Below, in pieces: positions 12,338 through 21,912 of a stretch of DNA of 39,563 nt. Each line of letters begins with the position of its first letter. The stretch's first letter is position 1. The notes under the pieces were generated by a model, which was not told the DNA's origin, did no database searches, and saw nothing but the letters and a program-made list of their open reading frames with translations. A program made the translations under genes and the position numbers. Where the stretch lies: positions 1-39,563 of the IMG/VR virus record IMGVR_UViG_3300032093_000332, one strand, 5' to 3'. The stretch comes from a virus.

Positions 12338-13033
12338 TGGGTATTCAGTACTGTATGCTGTGCTACCTAAATCTGTTACAATAGTACCTGCACTACTTGA
12401 ATCTATAAATGGTGCAGTACTATTTGCTAGTAATAACAATTCTGTGCCAGCAACGTCAATAAGGGGTATCTGAGGTGTGAAACTATCATTGTATAGTGAT
12501 GTAGTATTGTTAATTCTAATATTTGTCATGTACCCTAAAAAGGCATCTGATGCATCAAATAATTGATTGCCAATTACTAATTGATTTGTTGTACTTGCAG
12601 TATTAGTGAAGAATAATTCACCCGTAATATCTTGAGTGGCACCATTAACAAACATTCTTATGTAACTACTGGATACACTGAGAGCAACATGTGTCCATTC
12701 ATCTTCTAAAATTTCTGTGTCACCGGTACTTGTAAAACTATCTATACCGTCAGTCCAATACAAAACTAAATTACCAGATTGAATTGATAGATGCCAATCA
12801 GCCGTCCCACCTGATATATCACCTATTATAACAGTAGTTGAATTTAATCCTGTTGGATATATCCAAGCTTCTACTGTAAATGTATTAGTGTCGGTAAGGT
12901 CTAGAACTGCAGGTAGTGTTAATGCGTCTGTAGCCCCATCTACGAATTCTATACTACCGGGTACTGGGGGAGTAGGTGACGAAAGAGTTACTCCTGCGCC
13001 TAATATTATTCCGCCACCTACAAAGATTCCCAT
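12335..13033 (-). CDS. LamG/concanavalin A-like virion or adhesin protein
   Basis: A 232-residue protein with a Laminin-G-like jelly-roll domain at about residues 40-205. Key strands: NTFTVEAWIYPTG, WTHVALSVSSSYIRMFVNG and GYMTNIRINNTTSLYNDSF. These domains bind carbohydrates on phage tail fibres. It starts with ATG one base after the stop of the 1149-residue fibre gene and has no SD, so it is probably made by re-initiation. It may be a separately translated receptor-binding tip for the fibre. Confidence 0.8.
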   Translation of the reverse strand: MGIFVGGGIILGAGVTLSSPTPPVPGSIEFVDGATDALTLPAVLDLTDTNTFTVEAWIYPTGLNSTTVIIGDISGGTADWHLSIQSGNLVLYWTDGIDSFTSTGDTEILEDEWTHVALSVSSSYIRMFVNGATQDITGELFFTNTASTTNQLVIGNQLFDASDAFLGYMTNIRINNTTSLYNDSFTPQIPLIDVAGTELLLLANSTAPFIDSSSAGTIVTDLGSTAYSTEYP

Positions 13034-13034
13034 A

Positions 13035-16000
13035 TTACGTTGGTTGTAAATTAGCCCAAACAGATCCGGTGTATACTTGAACATTACTACCAGATGTAAG
13101 CCAAACTAGCATTCCTGTTGTTGGAACAGCTATTGCAGCATCACGTGCTGTTGTATCTGCGTAAACTGGTAATTGATGAGCAACAGTTGCAGTAACTTTA
13201 GCACCAGTAATATTACCTGTCGCTGATACTATACCACCAGTACCAATGTTACCAATATTTGCATTACCAGTAATGTTAGCATAACCAGTTACGTTAGCAC
13301 CTATGTCAGTAATAATAACTGTTGAATTGCTTGTAGCAGTTAACGTAATATTTCCATTTGCAGTGATAGCTACATTACTATTACCACTTGCTAATGTTCC
13401 TACTAAGTTTGCTGCCGATAAGTTACCAGTTACATTTGCATAACCACTGATGTTAGCACCGGTGTCTGTAATTACCATTGTAGCATTACTTGAACTTGTG
13501 ATAGTTACGTTAGCATTTGCAGTAATAACAACATTACTATTACCATTGTCTAAGTTTGCCAATGTAATACCAGTTATGTTAGCGCCATCACCAACAAAAT
13601 ATGTAGCATCAACATATCCTGATACATTTGCACCAGTATCAGTGATTGTCATTGTCGCATTTGAAGTACTAGTAAATGTTATGTTAGCATTAGCAGTGAT
13701 TACAATATTACTATTACCGTTATCTAAGATGCCAGTTATATTAGCACCATCACCTACGAAGTAAGTTGCATTTGCATAACCAGCTACGTTTGCACCAGTA
13801 TCGGTAACTACCATTGTTGCATTGCTGTTTGATGTAAATGTAATATTTCCGTTAGTTGTAATAACAATATTACTGTTACCTGCTGTATGAGGACCAACTA
13901 AGTTTGCTGCACTTATGTCCCCAGTAACACTAAAGTAACCTGTAACTTCTGCACCAGCACCATCTATAATCATTACATTAGCGTTACCTGCTGATGAGAA
14001 TGTTATATTAGCATTATTAATGATACCTATATTACTGTTACCGTTTGCAAAACCTGTGCTTGTTACATTAGTGATGTTTGAACCATCACCGTATAAGTAA
14101 GCTGCTACTAAAATATTACCTTCAACATTACCTAATGCACTTAAATCACCTTGAAATAAGTTAGCTGATATTACATTTGCGCCAGATATGTTTCCACCTG
14201 AGCCTATCGTAGTAATATTGCCAGCGGCTAGATTACCTATTACACTCATGTCAGCAGGAGCTGTCACTAAACCATCTGCAGCATCTATGGTAAACGCTCC
14301 TGCAAACGCTGGAGTCGCATTTCCGTTTTCATTAAAGCCTACATAAAATTCATTTTCGTTAACGTATAAGGTATTTCTTACTGTGTTCACATTACTAAAG
14401 TTATTAGCTGGATCGTCATTATCCATCCAATTAAGTTCAGGACCGCCATGGCTACCAGAGCCATAAGCAATTAAGATTGGATATTGATTTGCAACTTGAA
14501 TTATTGGATCACTTGAGTTAGGCAACTCTAATGTGTTTGTTTCAGTGAATATCCAACTATCAGTTCCGGCTGTTGTCAATGTAATTGTACCATTACTGCC
14601 TGTATTGGACACTCCAGCAGAGATTGTGATTGCACCGCCTGCAGCAGTGTTACTATTCTGTGCTGTAATACTAATTCCGCCGCCATCGCCATCTTCACTA
14701 GCACCTGCATTTATTGCAATGCTACCGCCATCGCCAGTACCGTTACTTGTGCCTGCTGAAATTGAAATATTACCAGCCTGACTGTCAACAAACCCTTCGC
14801 CTGCAATTAATGTTAATGTGCCACCAGCACCTGTACCGTTTGGACCTGAATTACCTGCTGTGATAGATACTGCACCACCTGCACCAGCATTGAATCCATT
14901 TGCTGCACTTATGCTTACATTTTGTCCTGTTGGCACTGTAGCATTAGCACTCGCAGTTTGAACAAACATGTCAAGTGAATTATCATTCAATGTCAATGTA
15001 CTTGCGCTGATTTGGAAGTTACCTAACTGTGATGGTAAATTAGTTAAATTACTACCGTCACCAATTAAATTTGCTGCATTAATATTTCCAGTAATGCTTA
15101 AATTACCACCACTAATATTACCTGTAGCACTTACTACACCACTTGTGCGTAAGTTAGTACCATCTACATTACCTGATACTGATAAACGTGCACCTAATAT
15201 ATTTCCTGTTGCACTAACGCTACCTGGTAGATTTAAATCACCTGTATTTGCAAAGACATAAGAGAATGTATTACCAACTCCGTCTTTAGTTGAAACTGCT
15301 ACTATTCCTGTAGTATCGGACACTTGAACAAAAGTATCTTCTGCACCTAAATATAGATCAGCACCAGAAGCGTCACCTGTTCCACCTGCACGTAGATGAA
15401 TGTGATTTGGACCACTAGGATCAACAATAATGTATTGGTCTGTACCCAAATTACCATCTGGTATTAAATTGAGTGTGCCACCACCGTCAATACCTGCATT
15501 ACCGCCGCCTACGATGGTTGGATTAGATCCAGGTAGTGTTAAATTACCAGTGCTGTTAAAATTCCATGCACCACCTGCGGAAATAATTTCAACATCTCCT
15601 AAATCATTACCTAATGTTGCTGGACTATTAGCACCATCTTCATTTAATTGCAAATAAGCGTTTCCGTTAGTTGCACTTTGTATTGTTATTGTGTTTGCGC
15701 TTGATGTAATATCGCCCGGTAATGTTAATGAACCGTCATCATTAAAGTCATAATCAAATGTTACACTACCGTCACCTGTAGTAAGTGTAACTCCGCGAAG
15801 TTCATTTATGATAGTTAAGTTATTACCTAATGCATCACTGTCACTAGGAACTGTGATTGTTGCGGAAGCATTTTGTGAATAACTTGGGCTTAATATAATT
15901 GAATTGTTTGTCTCGCTGTATAGTAGGCTACCAGCGAAAAGAATATTTCCTGTACCTAAGTCAAAGATCCAAGGCTCGCCGTTAGCATATAACATGTTAT

Positions 16001-16484
16001 TTGTTTTGACTGCATTAATATCTGCATTTCCAGAAACATTTAACGATGTTAATGTGCCTACGCTTGTAATATTTGATTGATTTGCATTACTTACGAATTC
16101 AGCAACGGATGCATTTGTCGCTATGGATACAGGACCTACAACTTGAGAACCCTGAATATTTGTTAATGAAGCACCACTGCCTGCAAATAAGCCTGCTGTT
16201 ACAGTGCCCGCAACCGTCAAATTATCAGAGTTGGGATCGTATGTTAGACCTGAGTCGCCTACCAACTGATTGTTTATATTGAATTGGACACTTGAGTTGG
16301 TGCCGCCCGCTGCGTTATTTAATGTTTGATTTATAACAGTTGTTTGAGTAACTTCTTCAACATTAGTTATATTAACAGTGACGTTACCTGCTGGAAATGT
16401 TTCCGGAACAGCTCTTCCGTAGACTGTTAAAGCTGGATCTGAATTAGGGTCGATTAGTGTTTGTGCTGGTGTAGGTATAGCCAT
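13035..16484 (-). CDS. large repetitive tail-fibre/adhesin protein
   Basis: A 1149-residue protein with no signal peptide. The N-terminal 150 residues include LTVAGTVTAGLFAGSGASLTNIQG, a module also seen in the neighbouring fibre. Residues about 525-630 are Gly/Ala/Asn-rich with beta-solenoid-like periodicity. Residues about 808-1078 hold five tandem repeats of 50-58 residues of the type GNSNIVITANANITFTS. The last 50 residues (PVYADTTARDAAIAVPTTGM) resemble a common fibre C-terminal unit. This is consistent with a trimeric side or long tail fibre. An SD (AAAGGAGC) and an ATAAATAC-like element lie upstream. Confidence 0.88.
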   Translation of the reverse strand: MAIPTPAQTLIDPNSDPALTVYGRAVPETFPAGNVTVNITNVEEVTQTTVINQTLNNAAGGTNSSVQFNINNQLVGDSGLTYDPNSDNLTVAGTVTAGLFAGSGASLTNIQGSQVVGPVSIATNASVAEFVSNANQSNITSVGTLTSLNVSGNADINAVKTNNMLYANGEPWIFDLGTGNILFAGSLLYSETNNSIILSPSYSQNASATITVPSDSDALGNNLTIINELRGVTLTTGDGSVTFDYDFNDDGSLTLPGDITSSANTITIQSATNGNAYLQLNEDGANSPATLGNDLGDVEIISAGGAWNFNSTGNLTLPGSNPTIVGGGNAGIDGGGTLNLIPDGNLGTDQYIIVDPSGPNHIHLRAGGTGDASGADLYLGAEDTFVQVSDTTGIVAVSTKDGVGNTFSYVFANTGDLNLPGSVSATGNILGARLSVSGNVDGTNLRTSGVVSATGNISGGNLSITGNINAANLIGDGSNLTNLPSQLGNFQISASTLTLNDNSLDMFVQTASANATVPTGQNVSISAANGFNAGAGGAVSITAGNSGPNGTGAGGTLTLIAGEGFVDSQAGNISISAGTSNGTGDGGSIAINAGASEDGDGGGISITAQNSNTAAGGAITISAGVSNTGSNGTITLTTAGTDSWIFTETNTLELPNSSDPIIQVANQYPILIAYGSGSHGGPELNWMDNDDPANNFSNVNTVRNTLYVNENEFYVGFNENGNATPAFAGAFTIDAADGLVTAPADMSVIGNLAAGNITTIGSGGNISGANVISANLFQGDLSALGNVEGNILVAAYLYGDGSNITNVTSTGFANGNSNIGIINNANITFSSAGNANVMIIDGAGAEVTGYFSVTGDISAANLVGPHTAGNSNIVITTNGNITFTSNSNATMVVTDTGANVAGYANATYFVGDGANITGILDNGNSNIVITANANITFTSTSNATMTITDTGANVSGYVDATYFVGDGANITGITLANLDNGNSNVVITANANVTITSSSNATMVITDTGANISGYANVTGNLSAANLVGTLASGNSNVAITANGNITLTATSNSTVIITDIGANVTGYANITGNANIGNIGTGGIVSATGNITGAKVTATVAHQLPVYADTTARDAAIAVPTTGMLVWLTSGSNVQVYTGSVWANLQPT
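13250..14060 (-). repeat. five tandem coding repeats in the tail fibre
   Basis: Five consecutive units of about 155-175 bases encode GNSN(I/V)..T.N(A/G)NIT followed by NAT(M)..TDTGANV.GY. The units diverge at synonymous and nonsynonymous sites, so this is an old array that could still recombine to change fibre length. Confidence 0.85.
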
Positions 16485-16559
16485 TTTCTTTTTGCTCCTT
16501 TATACTGTATTTAGCAGAAATGGAGCAAAATTAAGCTAGTATTTTATTGTTTTATTACG

Positions 16560-19500
16560 TTATCTTAATTCAGACCATTTAACCAAAACGCCGCTATATA
16601 AATTTATATCGGCTCTATATACCGATCCTGGAGGCACAATCGTGTTCAAACTAGGACCGTATCCAGACGCATCGTCTCGCCCTTCAGCAGCAATTACGCC
16701 ATCAACGGTAATTTGTACACCAATGCCATTAGCTGTACTTGAATGACAAAGAACCATTACCATTATTGGTTTACCAGTTGTGTTAGTGTAATTTGTAGCA
16801 AGCGCCCTTGAAGCCACTACATTTTGCCAAGTTTGACCATATCCTATTCCTGTTGCTGGTCCTGCTGGTCCTTGAGGACCAATTTGTCCATTAGGATCTC
16901 CTCCCGACATAAATGCGGTAAAATATGTTTGACTGCTTGTGCCGAGTATAGAAAAAGCTATAGCTTGATTTTGCCATACATAAACTTCTAAGTAATCTGT
17001 GGTACCATTCATGTATATAACATCTACTAATGTGGATGATTGATTAAAATCACTATTGTAATATATTAGATTTTGGCTTATTGTTACTGCAACATTATTT
17101 TTACGTAATTCAGCTCTCAATGTCATTCCGAAACTTGCAGTAGCGTACCAACCAACAACTGCATTTACTACGTAATATCCGGCAGTGCTAGGTTGAAATC
17201 TATTTTGAGCAGAATTCCACTCTGTGTCTATATCAAAAGCAACTGTGTTTAAATTTAATTTTGTATATGTTGATGCATTTATGGTTTGATTGGAACCCAT
17301 ATATACACGTGTGCCACGATTAGTAGGGGATAAACCAATAGGACCTTGTGGTCCTTGCGCACCAGTATCACCCTTAACTGCTGAAATTACTGTAACGCCA
17401 TTAGTTGTAGATAATGTTACTCCAGTACCTTGTGTAAGTGAGTATCCAATTATAGTATCATCAGTTAATTTGATTATATAATTTGCAGCAAGGTATGGTG
17501 GCAAGTTTTGATTTATTCCGCTTTCGCCGGTGGAGTTAATTGAGATACCTGTCACATTGGAGGTGATTTGACCTGCGGTAGCATTAGCACCAAGAAGGGT
17601 ATAAGGTTGTGTAGTGTTTGAGAATTGTGCCGATCCAGCTGATTGCCATGTACTGTGACTATGCCCGTTATCTGTGATTGTATGTGTATGACTTACAACA
17701 ACCGCATTCGCAGTACCACCCGTATTTCCTCTACTATAAACATTGCCTGCTCCTACTGCAAACTTGTCACGGAAGTCTGGTAGATTAAATGTATTGATAC
17801 CATCACCTACACCATATGTTGTGCCTATTCTCGCAAACAATGCAGCATAGTTTTGTCTATTAACTGCTTGTCCATTACAAAATGCCCATGTACTGTCTGG
17901 AACACCACTACCAGTCCAAAGCTTTATCGTACCAGCTTTTTCCCCATTATTACTTACGCTTTCACTTATAGCAGATTTTACATATTCTGTTGTAGCCAAT
18001 GCATTACTGCCTGGGCTATTTATAGGAACAGTTGGTGCTTGTGGTGTTCCTGTAAAGATAGGATTATTTATTGGTGCATAAACATTAGAAGATAAGTTTA
18101 TATTTCCTATTACTGAATTTACGTATGCAGTAGTTGCAACTTGTGTATTTGCTGTATTAGCGTCCGGTGTAAGAGCATACATGTATCCATTTGCAATAAT
18201 AGAACTATTGCCTCTGATGTTACCTATTACACTAAGACTTGAAAGATTACCTAAAGTTGTAATGCTTAGTTGCGTAGAATTAGATACAAAATTTGCTACA
18301 TTGGCAATGTTAGCAGTATTAGCAAAAGTAGCATTAGCTACTGCTCCGCTTACATTAGCACCTTGTATATTACTTAGATTGTTTCCAGCACCAGTGTATG
18401 TTCCTGAAAAACTTGTAGCTGTTAGTAAACCGGTTGTTTTATTAAAGGTTAAATTAGCATTAGCACCAACTGCACCTGCATCATTAAAAAGTAATTGTCC
18501 GCTAGCACCAACCGCACCTAATGTAGCGATATTGGCTACTGGTGTTACCCAACTTAAATTTCCAGCCCCATCAGTTTGTAATATCTGACCATTTGTACCA
18601 CCTGGAACTCTTAATCTATTGACACCTGTAACGCTGACGTTTCCACCTGACAGTATGTTACCACTTGCTGAAATTATTCCGCTAGCAAGTATATTTCCAT
18701 TAGAAACTATATTAGAATTTGCATTAATATGATTTAGTGCAAGATTACCGTTTGCAGTAATATTTCCTTCTACTGAAATGTCCTGTCCTACATTAAAATT
18801 ACCACCGCCGGTGACATTACCAACAACACTTAAGTTAGTTGGTAGTTCTATGTTTATATTTCCTGCTAATGTAATTGTAGGATTACTTACACTTAATGTA
18901 TTACTTGTTACTGTGACACGTGAAACTGTTCCTGTAAAGGTCGATAAGTTTGCAGAAATAGTTATTTCACCTGTAGTATCTGTGAGAAGAATACCAGGAC
19001 CTGGATTAAGTCTACGAACACCTGTGTTAGTTACAGTAATGCTGCCATTTGAAACAATCGGGCCGCCGCTTACTGAAATACCAGGGCCATTTTGAAGTTG
19101 GACACTAGTCACAGTTCCAGACGTAAACGTGTTTTGTACAGATGTAATTCTACCAAAGCTATCAACTTGAAGCTGTGGATTTGTATAGGTACCTGGAGTT
19201 AAGTTTGATAATATTGGCAAATCGACTGCCATAGTACCAGAACTTACAATTGGACTATTTAAAATTCGTAATGTAGAACTAGTTATACCAACGTTTGTTA
19301 CCCCAGCAACAAGTGACCCATTAGCAGCACCGGAAACTGATATTGTGACGTTCCCGTTGCTTGTACTTACAGCGATACCTGTTCCTGCAGTCAGTCTAGT
19401 TACACCTGTGTTATTGATTGTGACGGTTTTGGTATTACTACTCAAAGTCGTACTGATTCCGTCACTACCTACGAAATTAGTGTATTGACTTGATTGTGAA

Positions 19501-19613
19501 AAAAGTGTTGTAAAATTGTTCTGTGATTTATTAAATGCGGTAAAGAGCGAATCGCTATTCGCTGCTTCGTTTTGCGCACCAATGTTTATATTCTCTTGTC
19601 CTGGTATAGGCAT
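16560..19613 (-). CDS. tail fibre with collar, collagen-like and C1q-like domains
   Basis: A 1017-residue virion protein. Order of parts: N-terminal attachment region; beta-rich repeats with VIGN/NITANGN motifs up to about 500; a phage tail collar (microcystin-dependent protein type) domain at about 559-714 with GTIKLWTGSGVPDSTWAFCNG and NLPDFRDKFAVGAG; a short collagen repeat GDTGAQGPQGPIG at about 746-758; a C1q-like jelly roll at about 761-900; a second collagen repeat GQIGPQGPAGP; and a C-terminal beta domain. It forms part of the host-recognition apparatus. A GAGGGG SD precedes the ATG. Confidence 0.93.
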   Translation of the reverse strand: MPIPGQENINIGAQNEAANSDSLFTAFNKSQNNFTTLFSQSSQYTNFVGSDGISTTLSSNTKTVTINNTGVTRLTAGTGIAVSTSNGNVTISVSGAANGSLVAGVTNVGITSSTLRILNSPIVSSGTMAVDLPILSNLTPGTYTNPQLQVDSFGRITSVQNTFTSGTVTSVQLQNGPGISVSGGPIVSNGSITVTNTGVRRLNPGPGILLTDTTGEITISANLSTFTGTVSRVTVTSNTLSVSNPTITLAGNINIELPTNLSVVGNVTGGGNFNVGQDISVEGNITANGNLALNHINANSNIVSNGNILASGIISASGNILSGGNVSVTGVNRLRVPGGTNGQILQTDGAGNLSWVTPVANIATLGAVGASGQLLFNDAGAVGANANLTFNKTTGLLTATSFSGTYTGAGNNLSNIQGANVSGAVANATFANTANIANVANFVSNSTQLSITTLGNLSSLSVIGNIRGNSSIIANGYMYALTPDANTANTQVATTAYVNSVIGNINLSSNVYAPINNPIFTGTPQAPTVPINSPGSNALATTEYVKSAISESVSNNGEKAGTIKLWTGSGVPDSTWAFCNGQAVNRQNYAALFARIGTTYGVGDGINTFNLPDFRDKFAVGAGNVYSRGNTGGTANAVVVSHTHTITDNGHSHSTWQSAGSAQFSNTTQPYTLLGANATAGQITSNVTGISINSTGESGINQNLPPYLAANYIIKLTDDTIIGYSLTQGTGVTLSTTNGVTVISAVKGDTGAQGPQGPIGLSPTNRGTRVYMGSNQTINASTYTKLNLNTVAFDIDTEWNSAQNRFQPSTAGYYVVNAVVGWYATASFGMTLRAELRKNNVAVTISQNLIYYNSDFNQSSTLVDVIYMNGTTDYLEVYVWQNQAIAFSILGTSSQTYFTAFMSGGDPNGQIGPQGPAGPATGIGYGQTWQNVVASRALATNYTNTTGKPIMVMVLCHSSTANGIGVQITVDGVIAAEGRDDASGYGPSLNTIVPPGSVYRADINLYSGVLVKWSELR

Positions 19614-19628
19614 TTTGACCCCTCATCT

Positions 19629-19638
19629 AGTATTTATC
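19629..19638 (-). promoter_or_regulatory. candidate late-promoter element GATAAATACT
   Basis: On the minus strand GATAAATACT lies 15 bases before the tail-fibre start codon. It resembles the T4-type late promoter core TATAAATA. No -35 is present, as expected for that class. Related elements precede other virion genes. Assignment is tentative. Confidence 0.45.
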
Positions 19639-19969
19639 AATAAGGGCTGAAGCTGGAACCGCATCCGCAGGAGGTTTGGGCGTTTGGGTTTTTGATTTTA
19701 AAGCTTGATCCGTAGATATCTTCTGCGTAATCAATTTCTGCGCCCTCAAGATACTGGGCAGATACCATATCTACTAAAACACTCACTGGTCCTGCATCAA
19801 TATTCCAGTCATCTTCATTAGTCTCAGTATCAAAAGTAAAGCCATATTGCATTCCGCTGCAGCCACCGCCCTGAACAAATATGCGTAGTTTTAAAGAAGG
19901 GTCGTTTTCCTCTGCGATAACAGTACTAAGCTTGTCTTTAGCACTATCGGTTATTATTAAATTCATCAT
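19637..19969 (-). CDS. erpA: A-type Fe-S carrier protein, ErpA-like
   Basis: A 110-residue HesB/IscA-family protein closest by eye to Erp[17 protein letters not shown] holds C37, and [10 protein letters not shown] holds C101 and C103; these three cysteines bind the Fe-S cluster passed to target enzymes. Length equals host ErpA. The internal [26 protein letters not shown] matches the family. It overlaps the end of the glycosyltransferase gene by 26 bases. The second codon is also ATG, so the start may be one codon later. It may supply clusters to phage enzymes such as the radical SAM protein at 31424. Confidence 0.93.
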   Translation of the reverse strand: MMNLIITDSAKDKLSTVIAEENDPSLKLRIFVQGGGCSGMQYGFTFDTETNEDDWNIDAGPVSVLVDMVSAQYLEGAEIDYAEDIYGSSFKIKNPNAQTSCGCGSSFSPY

Positions 19970-20660
19970 TATATTTCCTATAAAATTCTCTGTATGCGTC
20001 TATATATTCAGGAGCATTCATGTCACCTTTTCCTGCATGAAGTAGTGCTAACGGAAAAGTACCTAAACTACATTCTTTATTTACCGCAGACTTGCAAAAA
20101 TCAGCATCATAAAAGTGAAATTTAAATCTTTCATCAAAACTCAAATTCTTCTTTGATATAAGATTAGTTGACATTGCTAAAAATACACCATCTAAATTAA
20201 CTACTTCTTTGTTTAAATCTCCATATATACTTACAATTTTAGGAGGCCAATTAGAATCGTGTAACATAGATCCTGAAAGATATTTGTCATCATCCCAAAC
20301 TATTCTACCGTTTTCCACACGACTATGTGCCCAACTAGGATAATTATTTTCATGTCTTGTATTTCCAGCTACCCCTACAATGTCATAGGTGTTGAGTGCT
20401 TCAATTACTCGCAATGGCCAATAATAATCAAGTAATGCAACATCATCATGAACAAAAACTAAAATTTTCTCTGTGTTCTCTGATTGTCTTATCGCTTCAT
20501 TATAACATTTGCTTAACCCATTTGAATTGTCTGTAAAACAGATTAATTCAATATCAAAGTAAGTTTTTATGTTTAAAGATTTTCCTAACAATGTATTTGT
20601 TTTGAAATCTTCAATTGTTTTTTCTCTGGTAGCTGTTACTACACAAATCTTTTGATCCAT
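19944..20660 (-). CDS. GT-A-fold glycosyltransferase-like protein
   Basis: A 238-residue protein resembling the Glyco_tranf_2_5/StrF-like family. It has a Rossmann-like start ([11 protein letters not shown]), a CYNEAI helix, the metal-binding FVHDDVALL (D72, D73), a DGVFLAMS segment and [12 protein letters not shown] near residue 185. It has no membrane segment. It probably transfers a sugar to phage DNA, a virion protein or a host surface target; the acceptor is unknown. It lies one base from the superoxide dismutase gene. Confidence 0.85.
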   Translation of the reverse strand: MDQKICVVTATREKTIEDFKTNTLLGKSLNIKTYFDIELICFTDNSNGLSKCYNEAIRQSENTEKILVFVHDDVALLDYYWPLRVIEALNTYDIVGVAGNTRHENNYPSWAHSRVENGRIVWDDDKYLSGSMLHDSNWPPKIVSIYGDLNKEVVNLDGVFLAMSTNLISKKNLSFDERFKFHFYDADFCKSAVNKECSLGTFPLALLHAGKGDMNAPEYIDAYREFYRKYNDEFNNNR

Positions 20661-20661
20661 A

Positions 20662-21213
20662 TTATAAATTCTTACCCCATCGTGTATTAATATGGCTCCA
20701 GTTCATAATTTTCCATGTATTTTCTAAATATGATTTTTTATCTGCTTGATAGTCTAGTGCCCAGGCGTGTTCCCACCAGTCAACTAGTATAAGTATATCT
20801 TCACGAACCTCATGATTTACTATTGTTCTTATCTCACCATTGTATGTAAGATAGATCCAACCTGAACCTTGGATCTTCATTGCCTCTTCTTTAAACTTTT
20901 CTTTAAAATCACGCCACCAACCAAATCTTCTTTTTATTAGATTAAGTACAGGACCGTTAGGTGTACCAGATTCTTTTGGCTTTTGAAATTGTGCAAAGTA
21001 AATGTTATGTAAGAAAGTCCCTGCATAATTAAACTCACTATCACCTTCGTTATTGTTATAACGTTTCGCATAGCCTTTGGCTAATTCTTCGTAGTGATAG
21101 TCAATTGTTGCTTTGCTTATTACGGGACTTAGATCGGTAGGAGAATACTTGAGTGGTAATATCTCAAGTTTCTTTTTGCGGGATTCGGAGAGATTCTCTA
21201 CAATTTTATACAT
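20662..21213 (-). CDS. iron/manganese superoxide dismutase
   Basis: A 183-residue Fe/Mn SOD. Ligands align with the family: H40 in IDYHYEE, H69 in GTFLHNIYF, and D145 and H149 in LVDWWEHAW. The active-site Tyr is Y48. GSGWIYL (117-122) and LDYQADKKSYLENTWKIMNW are classic SOD segments. The usual KHH after the first ligand is replaced by EELAK, so the substrate gateway differs. An N-terminal extension of about 15 residues precedes the usual start (LEILPLKYSP). It would remove superoxide in the cytoplasm during infection. It lies between IF-1 and glycosyltransferase genes. Confidence 0.93.
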   Translation of the reverse strand: MYKIVENLSESRKKKLEILPLKYSPTDLSPVISKATIDYHYEELAKGYAKRYNNNEGDSEFNYAGTFLHNIYFAQFQKPKESGTPNGPVLNLIKRRFGWWRDFKEKFKEEAMKIQGSGWIYLTYNGEIRTIVNHEVREDILILVDWWEHAWALDYQADKKSYLENTWKIMNWSHINTRWGKNL

Positions 21214-21218
21214 TGTAG

Positions 21219-21228
21219 AGTATTTATT
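21219..21228 (-). promoter_or_regulatory. candidate late-promoter element AATAAATACT
   Basis: AATAAATACT on the minus strand, five bases before the SOD start codon and in the gap after the IF-1 gene. There is no visible SD for SOD, so a transcript from here would be nearly leaderless. Tentative. Confidence 0.4.
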
Positions 21229-21233
21229 GAGAT

Positions 21234-21449
21234 TTAGCGTCGGCGTGTAATTCTGCCGCGGCTCATATCGTATAGACTAAATTCTATTTCAACTGTATCA
21301 CCTAACAGTATTTTAATATCATGTTGACGCATTTTACCAGATATATAACCTATCACATTTTGTCCTGTTTCTAGGTCAACTCTGAACATTGCGTTTGGTA
21401 GTACATCTACTACTTTACCATCTAATTTTAATGTTTCTTCTTTAGCCAT
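21234..21449 (-). CDS. infA: translation initiation factor IF-1
   Basis: A 71-residue protein matching bacterial IF-1 over its whole length: MAKEE start, [25 protein letters not shown] (host: LPNTMFRVELENG...HISGKMR), [21 protein letters not shown] (host: [21 protein letters not shown]), and a basic end. It is a single OB-fold (S1-like) domain that binds the 30S A site with IF-2 and IF-3. No residue deletions are visible. It is followed by SOD and preceded by a conserved phage gene. It may bias initiation toward phage mRNAs or compensate for low host IF-1; that is inference. Confidence 0.95.
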   Translation of the reverse strand: MAKEETLKLDGKVVDVLPNAMFRVDLETGQNVIGYISGKMRQHDIKILLGDTVEIEFSLYDMSRGRITRRR

Positions 21450-21459
21450 TCTATTGCTA

Positions 21460-21849
21460 TTATCTCCTCATTTTACTAATGTCCTTTGCTGCTTCATCAT
21501 TGAAGATGGGCACTGCATTGGACTTGTGCATAGTGCCAATACCGATAATCTTGTCACCGGTATATTGCATTGGTTGTTTGATTGTGACTGCACCCTTGTG
21601 ACCAGTGTCAACACTAGAAAATCTTTTGATTTCTGCAACACGTGGATTGACAGGTGGTTTGTAAACTGACGCCTTAAGACCTCGCTCACGCTTACGGTCG
21701 CTAATATCAGTTTTCCACTTAGCTTGAAGTTCTTGCCACTCACGGTCTAGTTGTTCGGCTTTCTGTTTTTGTTCAGAACTAGCCCACTTTTTCTTACCCT
21801 TACGTTTGCCGAGTGTAGTGAGTGCTGGGTGTGCGAGGTGCATTGTCAT
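21460..21849 (-). CDS. conserved phage hypothetical protein
   Basis: A 129-residue basic protein. The C-terminal end [22 protein letters not shown] and EEAKDIS-like KDISKMRR pattern is one I recognise from many large myoviruses, with no role assigned. The N-terminal half is Lys-rich and helical ([14 protein letters not shown]). It has its own consensus promoter just upstream and may head the transcript carrying IF-1 and SOD. Confidence 0.85.
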   Translation of the reverse strand: MTMHLAHPALTTLGKRKGKKKWASSEQKQKAEQLDREWQELQAKWKTDISDRKRERGLKASVYKPPVNPRVAEIKRFSSVDTGHKGAVTIKQPMQYTGDKIIGIGTMHKSNAVPIFNDEAAKDISKMRR

Positions 21850-21882
21850 ATCAAAATAATAACATGAGTTGATAGTAACTTA

Positions 21883-21911
21883 ATTGTAGCACCATATGAT
21901 TATATTGTCAA
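21883..21911 (-). promoter_or_regulatory. sigma-70 promoter for the 21849 gene and possibly infA-sod
   Basis: Minus strand TTGACA (21911-21906), 17-base spacer, TACAAT (21888-21883). It lacks the ATAAATCC spacer of the main promoter family. About 33 bases separate the -10 from the start codon. Confidence 0.85.
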
Positions 21912-21912
21912 G

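Noticed and set aside
13250-14060. CRISPR-like array
   Set aside because: The repeats are imperfect, in frame and without uniform spacers; they encode fibre modules.
13450-19095. Several plus-strand ORFs rich in Val, Ala, Leu and Pro
   Set aside because: They are antisense shadows of the repetitive Asn/Gly/Thr-rich fibre genes and have no SDs or independent coding features.
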